Of a DNA stretch of 64,000 bases, positions 7,908-17,095 are shown one piece after another. Both the position numbers and the translations under genes were made by a program. The notes below the pieces were generated by a model that did not search any database, was not told the DNA's origin, and was given only the letters and a program-made list of their open reading frames with translations. Source of the stretch: Actinomycetota bacterium (lineage in GTDB: Bacteria; Actinomycetota; Actinomycetes; S36-B12); the NCBI GenBank assembly GCA_016870515.1, contig VGBL01000001.1:62001-126000 (forward strand), written 5' to 3'. Position 1 is the first letter of the stretch, and each line of letters starts with the position of its first letter.

Positions 7908-8729
7908 CGAGGCACCGAAGCCGACCGCGGCGGCGTTCCACATGACCCAGCGCGCCATGGCCGAGGGATCTCCCGACATGTAATCGCGGACGCCGTATAC
8001 ATAGGAACGCCGACCCAGCGACAGCATCCCCGCCTCGGGTGCACTCATCAGGTCGGGGTCAACCCCGCGGGATGCGAGCACGAGGCGTACGCCGGCTCGC
8101 GCAATGAGGCCCGACCCCCAAACGAAAGGGCGCAGGGCCAGGAGCTCGCCGTGCACAATCGACGCCAGCACGATCGCGGGAGCCGCGGACGGCGTCGTGA
8201 GCACATCGACCAGGGACGCCAGCCGAGGGGAGACCTCGGCAGCCGATGGCAGCGAACCGATGCGGAGGGGATCGACGACGTCGTCAGCCGTGCGAGGTCG
8301 TCCGAGAGTGGACTCGTCGGTGAACGACCGCGCAGCCAAGACGTGCAAATGCGCCAGGACTTGCAGCGGAGCCCGCTGCCAGGTGTCGACCTGATGCGGG
8401 ATCTCAGCGGTGACATCGAGTGCGGCGGCGGCGGCCCGGCCGAGGGGGGAATCGTCGAGACCAGCCAGCATGGCCTCGATCGATAGCTCCGCGCCCTCGA
8501 GCGCGGCGCTATCGCGGGCACCGCGGACCACCGACTTACGGGCGACTTCGGCCGCGCGAGCGCGCACCCCCCGATCCCACAGGAGGCCGTCCACCTCGTC
8601 GCGTGCGGCCGCGCAGGCCTCAGCGACGGCGGGCAGGCCGGCAATGGCGATCAGCGCGTCGGTCAGTAGGACTGCGCCCCTTGGGCCACGAGCTTGTCGA
8701 GGACCGCCTGATCTTGGGCCTCGAGCCAC
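7893..8729 (-). CDS. Fic-like protein with degenerate Fic motif (Rv3662c family)
   Basis: The region around residue 200 reads HGELLALRPFVWGSGLIAR, which aligns with the Fic core HxFxxxxPFxDGNGRxxR. The acidic residue, the Asn and the GNGR lysis are lost or changed (WGSGL), so AMP-transferase activity is doubtful. Overall this matches the actinobacterial Rv3662c family, often labelled oxidoreductase. The start is uncertain: 8729 would overlap the upstream deacetylase by 67 bp, and a non-standard start (CTG near 8666) next to that stop is also possible. It converges on the membrane-protein gene to its left. Confidence 0.7.
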   Translation of the reverse strand: MARGPRSGGPRQARGPRGAVLLTDALIAIAGLPAVAEACAAARDEVDGLLWDRGVRARAAEVARKSVVRGARDSAALEGAELSIEAMLAGLDDSPLGRAAAAALDVTAEIPHQVDTWQRAPLQVLAHLHVLAARSFTDESTLGRPRTADDVVDPLRIGSLPSAAEVSPRLASLVDVLTTPSAAPAIVLASIVHGELLALRPFVWGSGLIARAGVRLVLASRGVDPDLMSAPEAGMLSLGRRSYVYGVRDYMSGDPSAMARWVMWNAAAVGFGASSARG

Positions 8730-9913
8730 TTCACCAGGTCAGCATTCGAGACGAACTTGAGGTCGGGGTACTGAGCGGAGGCATCGATCATGAAGCGCGT
8801 CAGCGCATTCTGGTAGGCACCGCACACCCACGTGTTGAAGTGATTGCCGAAGAAGAGCGGTGCGCGATTGCCGTTGTAGAGCGCGTCGACCGCGGCCATG
8901 AGGGAATCGTAGGTCGACTGTTCGATGCGATCGCAGGTCGCCTGGTCGGCCTCCTGCTTGCAGTCGTTCTGGGCGCAGAGGAAGTTGTAGTCCATCGACA
9001 GGTTGGACCTGTCGTAGCCCACAACCTTGATCGTCTGAAGCGGGAAGTCCCACAGTCCGTAGTCGTTTTGAACGGGCCACTGCAGGACGCCGGGATTCGA
9101 CGCGTCGTACTTGAATCCGTTTTCGACGAAGACCGGGTACATCACATCGCGCTGGCCCTCCAGACACGGAGTGCGGGCACCTATCATCACGCTGTGGTTG
9201 AACGGCAGAGGCGTCGGACCACTCACGCCGTTGATGGCGGCCCAGTCGTCCATGATCATGATGTCCTGGCTGAACTCGCTCTCCCACTCCGAGGTTCCCC
9301 ACGAGTTGACCGCGCCGTCATTGGGCTCGCACCAGTGGCCGAGGAAGTGGGTGCCGATCTCGTGGCCCCCCTCGTAGGCCTCCTTGTAGTTGGCAACGCG
9401 CTGGACGACCTCTTGCGCGTCGTCGGCGAATCCGATGGCCGAGGAGCCGGCCTCTCGACCGGGTGTCTCGTAGAGGTACCTCTGCCCTTCGGGCAGCAGG
9501 CACAGGCCGGAGACGAAGAACGTGAGTCGCGCGTCGACCTGGTCGGCCGTGTCCATGTAGTGACGGATGATGTCGTTGCTGCATGAGCCGTCGAATGAAA
9601 TGATGACGAACTGCGGCGGGGTCTCACCCGGCGCAAGCTTGGTGATCTCCATCTCGGGCTGCGGCAGACTGACGGCCGACACCCCTCCACCATCGCCCGT
9701 GACATCGCCCACCTCCGGCGCAGGCGGAGACGACGACTCCCCCTGCCCGCCAGAGGCCTCGCTGCTGTCGGGGACCGCGTCGGTGGCTTGCGCACCGGGG
9801 GATGAATCGTTCGCCGTGGGCGCGGATGAGGTGCCGGGGAGCACAGCCCCGAGCACAAGTCCCAGCGTGGCCGCGAGGGCAAGGAGCAGGGGAACGACGA
9901 CCCGGGCGCGCAC
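8663..9913 (-). CDS. secreted polysaccharide deacetylase-like protein
   Basis: The product has a signal peptide (MRARVVVPLLLALAATLGLVLGAVLPG) and a low-complexity Ser/Pro/Gly linker to about residue 95. A NodB-like catalytic domain follows: metal-binding FVIISFDGSC and the HEIGTHFLGHW segment carrying the second metal ligand motif (HxxxH). Such enzymes remove acetyl groups from chitin-, peptidoglycan- or exopolysaccharide-type polymers outside the cell. The first motif has a single Asp rather than the common DD, seen in some subfamilies. GTG start with Shine-Dalgarno GGAGG six bases upstream. Its stop lies in the next gene's start region. Confidence 0.8.
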   Translation of the reverse strand: MRARVVVPLLLALAATLGLVLGAVLPGTSSAPTANDSSPGAQATDAVPDSSEASGGQGESSSPPAPEVGDVTGDGGGVSAVSLPQPEMEITKLAPGETPPQFVIISFDGSCSNDIIRHYMDTADQVDARLTFFVSGLCLLPEGQRYLYETPGREAGSSAIGFADDAQEVVQRVANYKEAYEGGHEIGTHFLGHWCEPNDGAVNSWGTSEWESEFSQDIMIMDDWAAINGVSGPTPLPFNHSVMIGARTPCLEGQRDVMYPVFVENGFKYDASNPGVLQWPVQNDYGLWDFPLQTIKVVGYDRSNLSMDYNFLCAQNDCKQEADQATCDRIEQSTYDSLMAAVDALYNGNRAPLFFGNHFNTWVCGAYQNALTRFMIDASAQYPDLKFVSNADLVKWLEAQDQAVLDKLVAQGAQSY

Positions 9914-10021
9914 GGAACCTCCGACAGGTGAGGGCAGACCTTCCCATAGTGACGCATGGGCCCCCAGGATCGCTCCCGGTGACCCGCGGGAACCGCACCC
10001 GCGTGGCGATCAGACGGCTAC

Positions 10022-10037
10022 CGTGGCCCCTGTCACA
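10022..10037 (+). promoter_or_regulatory. candidate Crp/GlxR half-site upstream of acs
   Basis: CGTGGCCCCTGTCACA fits the TGTGA-N6-TCACA operator with a perfect right half and 3 of 5 bases in the left half. It lies 22 bp before the acs start and overlaps a TACCGT box. Confidence 0.3.
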
Positions 10038-10058
10038 GCCTGGGCATGAGGAGGAATC

Positions 10059-12026
10059 GTGAGCGAGAGCGAGGCTTTGGCCAACCTGCTGCAGGAGGAC
10101 CGCACATTCGCGCCGAGCTCGGAGTTCGCCGCGCAGGCCAATGCCAAACCCGAGATGTACGACGAGGCCGCTCGTGACCGCCTCGCCTTCTGGGCAAAGC
10201 AGGCCGAACGGCTGAGTTGGGATACCCCGTGGAGCCAGGTACTTGACTGGTCCGCGGCGCCCTTCTCACGTTGGTTCGTTGACGGACGACTCAACGTCGC
10301 CTACAACTGTGTCGACCGACACGTCGAGGATGGCTATGGCGATCAGGTCGCCCTCTACTTCGAGGGAGAGCCGGGCGACACCCGTGCGGTCACCTACGCC
10401 GCACTCCACAAGGAGGTCTGCAAGGCGGCCAATGCGCTCACCGAGCTTGGAGTGCAGGCCGGCGATCGTGTTGCCATCTACATGCCGATGATCCCGGAGG
10501 CTGTGGTCGCGATGCTTGCATGCGCGCGCATCGGGGCACCCCACTCCGTCGTCTTCGCCGGCTTCTCGGCCGAGGCACTCCGCACGCGCATCGACGATGC
10601 ACAGGCCAAGCTCGTCATCACCGCCGATGGCCAGCATCGACGCGGGTCAGCGATGGCCCTCAAGCCGGCGGTCGACGATGCGGTTCAGCACGCTAACAGC
10701 GTGGAGCATGTCCTTGTCGTGCGCCGGACCGGCGAGCACGTCGACATGACCGAGGGCCGCGACGTGTGGTGGCACGTCTTGGTCGACCGGCAATCCGATC
10801 AGCACGCGCCGGAGGCCTTCGACAGCGAGCATCCCCTCTTCATCCTCTACACGTCGGGTACGACCGGTAAGCCCAAGGGGATCCTGCACACCACCGGCGG
10901 CTACCTGACGCAGACTTCCTTTACCCACTGGAATGTCTTCGACCTCAAGCCCGATACCGACATCTACTGGTGCACCGCCGACATCGGCTGGGTCACCGGT
11001 CATAGCTACATCGTTTACGGCCCGCTGTCCAACCGGGTCACGCAGGTGATCTACGAAGGCACACCCGACACCCCGCACAAGGGCCGATTCTGGGAGATCG
11101 TCGCCAAATACGGTGTCACGATTTTCTACACCGCACCGACGGCGATTCGCACCTTCATGAAGTGGGGCATCGAGTTCCCCGAGGCGCACGACCTTTCGTC
11201 GCTGCGACTCCTCGGCAGCGTCGGTGAGCCGATCAATCCCGAGGCCTGGATGTGGTATCGCGACGTCATCGGCGGCGACGAGTGCCCCATCGTCGACACG
11301 TGGTGGCAGACCGAGACCGGCGCCATCATGATCTCGCCGCTTCCCGGCGTCACCGCCACCAAGCCCGGTTCGGCCATGCGACCCCTGCCCGGCATCGGGG
11401 CAGCAGTGGTCGACGATCACGGCGACGAGGTGCAACTGGGCCACGGCGGCTACCTCGTTCTTACCGAGCCATGGCCGTCGATGCTGCGGGGCATCTGGGG
11501 CGACAACCAGCGCTACGTCGACACCTATTGGTCGCGTTGGCCGCAGTACTACTTCGCCGGTGACGGATCGAAGATCGACTCCGACGGTGCCATCTGGCTC
11601 CTGGGCCGCGTGGATGACGTGATGAACATCTCCGGTCACCGGATCTCGACCACCGAAGTGGAGTCCGCCCTCGTCTCGCACCCATCCGTTGCGGAAGCGG
11701 CCGTCGTCGGCGCAAATGACGACACCACCGGCCAGGCCATCTGCGCCTTCGTGATCCTGCGGGGCGGGGTCGAGGAAGGTGCCGACGGCTCGGAGTTCAT
11801 TCGAGAGCTCCGCGACCACGTGACTCACGAGATCGGCCCCATCGCCAAGCCTCGGCAGATCATGATCGTGTCTGAACTGCCCAAGACTCGGTCAGGCAAG
11901 ATCATGCGACGACTCCTGCGCGACGTTGCCGAAAACCGCTCGCTCGGTGATGTCACCACGCTCGCCGACCCTCAGGTCATGCACCTGATCTCTGTCGGAC
12001 TGCACAGCGGGGCTGGCGAGGACTAG
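10059..12026 (+). CDS. acs: acetyl-CoA synthetase (acetate--CoA ligase)
   Basis: The 655-residue protein matches the usual AcsA length and catalyses ATP-dependent formation of acetyl-CoA from acetate through acetyl-AMP. Visible motifs are the AMP-binding P-loop [11 protein letters not shown], the A5 region DTWWQTETG, the hinge [16 protein letters not shown] and the C-terminal [11 protein letters not shown]. The Lys in SGKIMRR is the residue acetylated in known enzymes. The GTG start is supported by GAGGAGGAAT just upstream. It sits where Rv3667 sits in mycobacteria, and a candidate Crp site precedes it. Confidence 0.97.
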   Translation: MSESEALANLLQEDRTFAPSSEFAAQANAKPEMYDEAARDRLAFWAKQAERLSWDTPWSQVLDWSAAPFSRWFVDGRLNVAYNCVDRHVEDGYGDQVALYFEGEPGDTRAVTYAALHKEVCKAANALTELGVQAGDRVAIYMPMIPEAVVAMLACARIGAPHSVVFAGFSAEALRTRIDDAQAKLVITADGQHRRGSAMALKPAVDDAVQHANSVEHVLVVRRTGEHVDMTEGRDVWWHVLVDRQSDQHAPEAFDSEHPLFILYTSGTTGKPKGILHTTGGYLTQTSFTHWNVFDLKPDTDIYWCTADIGWVTGHSYIVYGPLSNRVTQVIYEGTPDTPHKGRFWEIVAKYGVTIFYTAPTAIRTFMKWGIEFPEAHDLSSLRLLGSVGEPINPEAWMWYRDVIGGDECPIVDTWWQTETGAIMISPLPGVTATKPGSAMRPLPGIGAAVVDDHGDEVQLGHGGYLVLTEPWPSMLRGIWGDNQRYVDTYWSRWPQYYFAGDGSKIDSDGAIWLLGRVDDVMNISGHRISTTEVESALVSHPSVAEAAVVGANDDTTGQAICAFVILRGGVEEGADGSEFIRELRDHVTHEIGPIAKPRQIMIVSELPKTRSGKIMRRLLRDVAENRSLGDVTTLADPQVMHLISVGLHSGAGED

Positions 12027-12037
12027 CGGTAGCCTGA

Positions 12038-12053
12038 TCCCGGTGTGCCGGGA
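12038..12053 (+). terminator. short hairpin after acs
   Basis: TCCCGG and CCGGGA form a 6-bp stem with a 4-nt loop 12 bp after the acs stop. No T-run follows, so it is a weak terminator candidate. Confidence 0.35.
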
Positions 12054-12093
12054 AGTCTGGTCGGCGTGACATAGCCGCCTGCCAGGAGGACCC

Positions 12094-13425
12094 GTGACCG
12101 ACCGCGAGCTCTTCGCTCGGCCAGCCCTGAGCGAACGCCTCTGGCTACTGCGGGCCCTGCGCGGCGAGACCATCGGCGGTGTCCTGCTGCTCATCGCAGC
12201 CCTCATTGCCATCGTGTGGGTCAACTCACCGTGGGGTGACTCCTACATCGCTCTGGGCGACTACACCATCGGCCCCGCGGCGCTAGGACTCGACCTCAGT
12301 CTGTCGACATGGGCAGCGGATGCGCTGCTCGCGGTGTTCTTCTTCGTCGCAGGCCTCGAACTCAAACACGAGTTTACCCGCGGCACGCTCTCGCGCCCGG
12401 CCCAGGCTGCGGTCCCGGTGGCTGCCGCGATCGGCGGCATGGCCGTGCCGGCGATCATCTTCGCCATCATCGTTGCGGCAAGCGATCCGGGGGCGCTTCA
12501 AGGCTGGGCCGTGCCGATGGCCACCGACATCGCCTTCGCGCTCGCCGTGCTTGCAGTAGTCGGTCGTGGTCTGCCCATCGCACTTCGCGCCTTCTTGCTG
12601 ACGCTGGCGGTCGTCGACGACCTGGGTGCGATCACGATCATCGCGATCTTCTACTCCAAGGGATTCTCCGCTCTCTATCTCGTCCTTGCCCTCGTGCTCC
12701 TGGGCGCCTACTGGCTCCTCCAGCGACGCCGCGTGCGCTCGCCGTGGATCTACGTACCGCTCGTCATCGTGACGTGGTGGGCGGTCTTCCTGAGTGGCAT
12801 ACACGCCACCGTCGCCGGAGTCGCGCTCGCATTGCTTACGCGCGCGAAGATGAGTCCGGGGGACGATGAAATGGGCGTCGTCACCGAGCCACCGGTGGAT
12901 CGCCTGCAGCGCATGCTGCTGCCGTGGAGCGCAGGACTATGCGTACCCCTCTTCGCCTTTTTCGCAGCGGGTGTCGACCTTCGTAGCACGGGACTGATCG
13001 AGCCTCTGACATCGCCCGTCGCCATCGGCGTGCTCGCAGGACTGGTCATCGGCAAGCCCATCGGCGTGGTGGGCACAGCATGGGTGGTCGCACGATTCAC
13101 GCGTGCCAGCCTCAGCCCCGCGATCGGCTGGCGCGATATTGGCGCGATCGGGCTCCTCGCCGGCATCGGGTTCACCGTGGCACTGCTGATCACCGAACTC
13201 GCCTATTCCTCGTCGCCCGCTCAACTCGATGCGGCGAAGGTGGCGGTCTTCACTGCGTCGGTGGTGTCCGCGCTGCTCGCGAGCGGCGTGCTGCTTGCCC
13301 GCAATCGCCACTACCGCCGAGTCGCCCTCGTGGAGGAGGCGGATGCCGACGGAGACGGGATCCCAGACGTCTACCAGCGGCCTTCGTCGGGGGATGCGGG
13401 CCCCGGCGCACCCCGGACCGACTAG
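12094..13425 (+). CDS. nhaA: Na+/H+ antiporter NhaA
   Basis: A 443-residue polytopic membrane protein exchanging Na+ (or Li+) for H+. The NhaA signature is clear: the TDIAFALAVLAVVG segment and VVDDLGAITIIAIF with the two adjacent Asp residues that bind the ions. About eleven or twelve hydrophobic helices can be counted. The polar C-terminal tail carries DADGDGIPDVYQR, which looks like a thrombospondin type 3 calcium-binding repeat and is not part of standard NhaA. GTG start, with GCCAGGAGGACCC upstream. Gene density suggests it stands alone or leads the holin-X gene. Confidence 0.95.
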   Translation: MTDRELFARPALSERLWLLRALRGETIGGVLLLIAALIAIVWVNSPWGDSYIALGDYTIGPAALGLDLSLSTWAADALLAVFFFVAGLELKHEFTRGTLSRPAQAAVPVAAAIGGMAVPAIIFAIIVAASDPGALQGWAVPMATDIAFALAVLAVVGRGLPIALRAFLLTLAVVDDLGAITIIAIFYSKGFSALYLVLALVLLGAYWLLQRRRVRSPWIYVPLVIVTWWAVFLSGIHATVAGVALALLTRAKMSPGDDEMGVVTEPPVDRLQRMLLPWSAGLCVPLFAFFAAGVDLRSTGLIEPLTSPVAIGVLAGLVIGKPIGVVGTAWVVARFTRASLSPAIGWRDIGAIGLLAGIGFTVALLITELAYSSSPAQLDAAKVAVFTASVVSALLASGVLLARNRHYRRVALVEEADADGDGIPDVYQRPSSGDAGPGAPRTD

Positions 13426-13460
13426 CCTCCTCCCACGGCCCCGCAGTCGAGGAGGATCGG

Positions 13461-13919
13461 ATGGGTGATCTCACGCCGGGAGGCGATACCTCCCTCAAGG
13501 CGCTCGTTGCCGCAGCGGTTGCCGATCTCCAGCGACTCATTCGCGCGCAGATCCAGCTCGCCAAGCTAGAACTCCAGCAGACCGGGCGCAATGCCGCCAA
13601 GACGAGCGTGTTCTTGGCGGGTGCGCTCTCTATGGCTGCGACCGGCGGCCTGTTCCTCCTCGTGAGCATTGCCTACGTCCTGGTCGCCCTCGGCTTGCCG
13701 GTCTGGGCCGGATTCGGCATCGTCACGCTCTTCCTCTTCGTTATCGCCGGCGTTCTCGGACTCCTCGGCCGTAGAGAGGCCCAGCGCATCAAGGGTCCCG
13801 AACGCACGATGGCGCAGATAGAGAAGACGAAGGCGATGCTCTCCGGAGGCGGAGCAGCCGCCGGTGACGCGGTCGCCGCGCAGGCGGTCGCCGAGGTCCC
13901 GGCACCGCCGGGCACCTGA
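13461..13919 (+). CDS. phage holin family (holin-X, PF07332-type) membrane protein
   Basis: The 152-residue product has an amphipathic N-terminal helix (VADLQRLIRAQIQLAKLELQQ), then two transmembrane helices (about residues 48-70 and 77-100), then a cytoplasmic tail. This is the actinobacterial holin-X layout; despite the name these are ordinary membrane proteins of unknown role, here in the Rv3669 position. The true start is the ATG at 13461 after GAGGAGGATCGG, not the track start inside nhaA. The next gene follows after two bases. Confidence 0.78.
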   Translation: MGDLTPGGDTSLKALVAAAVADLQRLIRAQIQLAKLELQQTGRNAAKTSVFLAGALSMAATGGLFLLVSIAYVLVALGLPVWAGFGIVTLFLFVIAGVLGLLGRREAQRIKGPERTMAQIEKTKAMLSGGGAAAGDAVAAQAVAEVPAPPGT

Positions 13920-13921
13920 GC

Positions 13922-14842
13922 GTGCTGCTCGACCCCGAATCCGTTATCCACGCGCCCGGCCCGTGGACACACCGTGATGTATCCGCCAACGGATCCCGCT
14001 TCCACGTCGTCGAGGCTGGCTCCGGTCCCCCTGTCGTCCTGCTCCACGGCTTTCCGACCTTGTGGTGGACGTGGCGGCATCAGATGCGCTCGCTGGCCGA
14101 CGCCGGCTATCGCGTCGTGGCCATGGACCTGCGCGGCTACGGCGGCTCCGACCACACCCCGCACGGCTATGACCCCGTGACCCTGTCCAGCGACGTCGCC
14201 GGTGTCATCCGCTGCCTGGGTGAGCGCTCGGGCGTCATCGTCGGGCAGGGGTGGGGAGGACTCATCGCGTGGAGCATGGCCGTGCTCCAGCCAGATGTCG
14301 TCGACGGCATAGTGCCCGTCTCCATGCCTCATCCACGTCGCCTTCGCCGCGCCATCCTGCGCGATGCCATCCAGCGACGTCGCGCTCTCTACGCCATCGG
14401 CTTCCAGTGGCCTTTCCTACCCGAGCGTTCGCTGCAGGAGGACGACTGTGCGCGCATCGAGCGCATCCTGACCGACTGGTCGGGCACTCCCGGCTGGCCC
14501 GACGCCGAGACATCGCTGGCCTACCGCTCGGCCTTCGCACTGTGGCCCACTGCCCACTGTGCCGTTGAATACCACCGCTGGGCCGTACGATCGATGCTGC
14601 GCACCGACGGCGTGCGTTACGCCCGACGCATGGAGACCCCGATCCAGGTGCCGGTCCTGCATCTGCACGGCGAGCGCGACTCCTCCATTCTCCTGCGCAG
14701 CGCCGAGGGCTCGGGTGAATGGGTCAGTGGCGACTACGAATTCTGCGTGGTCGACGGCGTCGGCCACTTCCCCCAGGAAGAGGCCCCCGAGCGCTTCGAC
14801 GCCCTCTTGCAGAAGTGGCTCATGCAACTGCGCGACGCATGA
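13922..14842 (+). CDS. alpha/beta hydrolase, EphE-like, nucleophile missing
   Basis: The fold is recognised from the oxyanion-hole segment VVLLHGFPTLWWTWRHQ, the acid-bearing LHGERDSSIL and the histidine region GVGHFPQEEAPERF, as in epoxide-hydrolase-type proteins (Rv3670, EphE position). The nucleophile elbow reads VGQGWGGLIAW: the residue that should be Asp or Ser is Gly. So either the protein uses another residue or it is not a classical hydrolase. GTG start two bases after the holin-X stop; its own stop overlaps the DUF309 start. Confidence 0.82.
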   Translation: MLLDPESVIHAPGPWTHRDVSANGSRFHVVEAGSGPPVVLLHGFPTLWWTWRHQMRSLADAGYRVVAMDLRGYGGSDHTPHGYDPVTLSSDVAGVIRCLGERSGVIVGQGWGGLIAWSMAVLQPDVVDGIVPVSMPHPRRLRRAILRDAIQRRRALYAIGFQWPFLPERSLQEDDCARIERILTDWSGTPGWPDAETSLAYRSAFALWPTAHCAVEYHRWAVRSMLRTDGVRYARRMETPIQVPVLHLHGERDSSILLRSAEGSGEWVSGDYEFCVVDGVGHFPQEEAPERFDALLQKWLMQLRDA

Positions 14843-15228
14843 GCCCTCCTGCCGCGGAGAGGCCGCGCGATCGGCTCGGCCGACCGCTGGCCCGTGGTGC
14901 AGTCGGCTTCCCTCCTGCCCCGCCACGCACTGAGATCTCAGCCGGTGAAGCATCCGCGGAGGCGCGCGCATACCTCGCAGACGGATTGCCTTTCCACGCC
15001 CATGAGGTCCTGGAGATGCGCTGGCGATGCTGCCCCGACGATGAGCGCGAACTGTGGCGCGCCCTGGCGCAGGCCGCCGCCGGCGCCACCCATGCGGCAC
15101 GTGGCAATCCCATCGGCGAGCAGCGCCTGATGACGCGCGCGGCAGCCGCGATCGAGGCGTACGCCGGCCCGAATCCCATCGACATCACCCAACTCCTCGC
15201 CGATCTGGGCCTTCGGTCACCGGCCTAG
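14839..15228 (+). CDS. DUF309 domain-containing protein
   Basis: The 129-residue protein contains FHAHEVLEMRWRC, the hallmark HxHExxE-like motif of DUF309, followed by helical repeats (LWRALAQAAAGATHAARGN). The family is small, helical and of unknown function, possibly metal-binding. The ATG at 14839 overlaps the hydrolase stop (ATGA). Its TAG stop shares the sequence CTAG with the stop of the convergent marP. Confidence 0.82.
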   Translation: MSPPAAERPRDRLGRPLARGAVGFPPAPPRTEISAGEASAEARAYLADGLPFHAHEVLEMRWRCCPDDERELWRALAQAAAGATHAARGNPIGEQRLMTRAAAAIEAYAGPNPIDITQLLADLGLRSPA

Positions 15229-16409
15229 TTGCGGCACGCGCCGGTGTCGACGGGCGTGACCGAGGTACGCCCGGCATCGGCGACTGCTGCTGCCTGCTCG
15301 GCTGTGATCGCATAGCCGGTATCGGGCTCACCAAGGCCGGCTGCGAAGACAACCCCGAAGACGCGTCCCCTCGGTGAGAGCAGCGGCCCGCCCGAATTGC
15401 CGGGCACGACGGTGCCGCGGAAGGAGAAGACCTCGCGCACTACTCCCGACCTTCCGTAAATGTCCTCTCCTCGCGCATTGATGCGCGCGCGCACGCGCGC
15501 CGGCTCGGCCACGAGGTCCCCTCCGCCAGGGAAACCGGCGACGACCGCGGAGTCTCCGGTGTCAGGGACGCGCGCGGCGAATGCCAGCGGGAGTGCTGGA
15601 AGCCCAGGCACATGGATCACCGCGAGGTCGATGCGCAAGTCGATGGCGACGACCGTGCCCTCATATCGCGTGGGATCGCCGGGGATGACGACGCGGGGAG
15701 ACATCGATCCCGCCACGACATGCGCGTTGGTGAGCACGCGATCGGTGGCATAGACGAAGCCTGACCCCACGACATTTGACTCGCAGGCACTCGCACTCAC
15801 CTTCGCCAGGGATGGCCACGCTGCGCGCACAGCCGGGTCGCGCAGAAGGGCCGGGTTGGGAGCTGGCACCTCGGGGCCGGCGTACTGGCCGAAGCCCGAG
15901 AAGACACGCGGCAGTCCGGACGCGTCCACGGCATTGCGCAGACCGGAGAACGCGTTGCGAGCGGCATCGGGAACGGCGCGGTCGATCGTGGAGAGGATGA
16001 GCGACGTGCGCACCTCGCGTGCCACGCCGAGGTTGGGTAGAAGGCCGACCGCGGTGGCGATGATCCATAGGACGACCGCTAGGGCCACGACGTTGAGTGC
16101 GGCTCCTCCAGCACTGTCCATGGTGCGCGCACCGGTCCACGTGATGCCCGCACGCAGGGAGCGGCCGGCCATCGTGGCCAGGGCCTGGCCGACGAGCGCG
16201 CAGGCGAGGATGCCAAGGGCAAGCAGCACGGCACCGGTGAACCCGGGCATGCCGAATCCCTCGATCACGCGAGGCAGCACGAGCGCAGCCCCGAGGCCTC
16301 CCACCAGGAAGCCCGCGAACGAGAACAGCCCGGCCACGAAGCCCTGGCGCCAGCCCGTCAACGCAAACACGGTGACCGCCAGGAGGACCAGCACATCGAT
16401 TGCGTTCAT
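15225..16409 (-). CDS. marP: MarP-type membrane serine protease
   Basis: The 394-residue protein combines an N-terminal CvpA-like domain (four hydrophobic helices, about residues 3-120) with a trypsin/chymotrypsin-fold protease facing the periplasm. The triad is visible: His in LTNAHVV, Asp in LRIDLAVIHV and Ser in GNSGGPLL. Cysteines in ASACESNVVG and in the terminal GACRN match the disulfide known for mycobacterial MarP, which protects cells from acid and oxidative stress. It overlaps the upstream NUDIX gene by four bases and ends the nth-nudix-marP operon. Confidence 0.93.
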   Translation of the reverse strand: MNAIDVLVLLAVTVFALTGWRQGFVAGLFSFAGFLVGGLGAALVLPRVIEGFGMPGFTGAVLLALGILACALVGQALATMAGRSLRAGITWTGARTMDSAGGAALNVVALAVVLWIIATAVGLLPNLGVAREVRTSLILSTIDRAVPDAARNAFSGLRNAVDASGLPRVFSGFGQYAGPEVPAPNPALLRDPAVRAAWPSLAKVSASACESNVVGSGFVYATDRVLTNAHVVAGSMSPRVVIPGDPTRYEGTVVAIDLRIDLAVIHVPGLPALPLAFAARVPDTGDSAVVAGFPGGGDLVAEPARVRARINARGEDIYGRSGVVREVFSFRGTVVPGNSGGPLLSPRGRVFGVVFAAGLGEPDTGYAITAEQAAAVADAGRTSVTPVDTGACRN

Positions 16410-17095
16410 GCGAGGTCCTCGGTGGCATCAGGCTCGAGGTCGGTGATGCGACTTTCGTCCCACGGCTGACTCCATCGGGCCAGATCCAGCATCCCGGAGA
16501 GCAGACCAGCCGTGAAACCCCACACCAGCAGCCCGCGCACCGCGAAGCCGAGGCCGACGTAGCCTGATGGATGTCGCACGCGCGTGCGATTGGCCGGATC
16601 GACGAGTTCGGCGATGGGAATCCGGTGAACGCTCGCCACCTCGGTCACGTCGACCGCACTCACGGGCGTTGGATCGCGCCACCACGCTAGGACCGGGGTG
16701 ACGACGAAGCCGGATACCGGGACCCACAGGTCGGGAACGAGTCCAAAGACGTCGACGCCAGTTGAATCAAGGCCGGTCTCCTCGTGTGCCTCCCGCAGTG
16801 CCGCCGCAATGGCATCGACATCACCGGGGTCGACGGCGCCTCCCGGCAAGGCCGGCTGGCCGGCGTGCGCGCGCATGTCGGCCGACCTCTCGATGATGAG
16901 CACGTCGGGCCCGTCGGACCCCTCGCCCAGGAGCATGAGCACGGCCGCTGCGCGACCTCCCTCGGGCGGAGGGAGGAAGCGCGTGAGGTCCTCTCCTCGA
17001 AGGGTCGGCAAGCGCTGGGCGAGAGGTTGGAGCCAGTAGGGCACCTCGACATCCTCGAAGCGCCATCCCCATCGAGCGTCGCGTTGGACCGTCAT
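16406..17095 (-). CDS. NUDIX hydrolase, CoA-pyrophosphatase type
   Basis: The NUDIX box [26 protein letters not shown] is complete and is preceded by a UPF0035-like region ([10 protein letters not shown]), as in CoA diphosphatases. These cleave CoA or related nucleotides into phosphopantetheine-type products plus AMP-type nucleotide in the cytoplasm. The real start is the ATG at 17095, which forms an ATGA overlap with the nth stop; the track start at 17260 lies inside nth. It occupies the Rv3672c position. Substrate is inferred from family. Confidence 0.87.
   Translation of the reverse strand: MTVQRDARWGWRFEDVEVPYWLQPLAQRLPTLRGEDLTRFLPPPEGGRAAAVLMLLGEGSDGPDVLIIERSADMRAHAGQPALPGGAVDPGDVDAIAAALREAHEETGLDSTGVDVFGLVPDLWVPVSGFVVTPVLAWWRDPTPVSAVDVTEVASVHRIPIAELVDPANRTRVRHPSGYVGLGFAVRGLLVWGFTAGLLSGMLDLARWSQPWDESRITDLEPDATEDLA

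Noticed and set aside
7893-8729. oxidoreductase annotation often given to this family
   Set aside because: No nucleotide-binding or redox motif is visible; the only recognisable feature is a degraded Fic core.
8420-9586. 388-codon plus-strand ORF opposite the deacetylase
   Set aside because: Shadow frame; the minus strand has signal peptide and NodB motifs.
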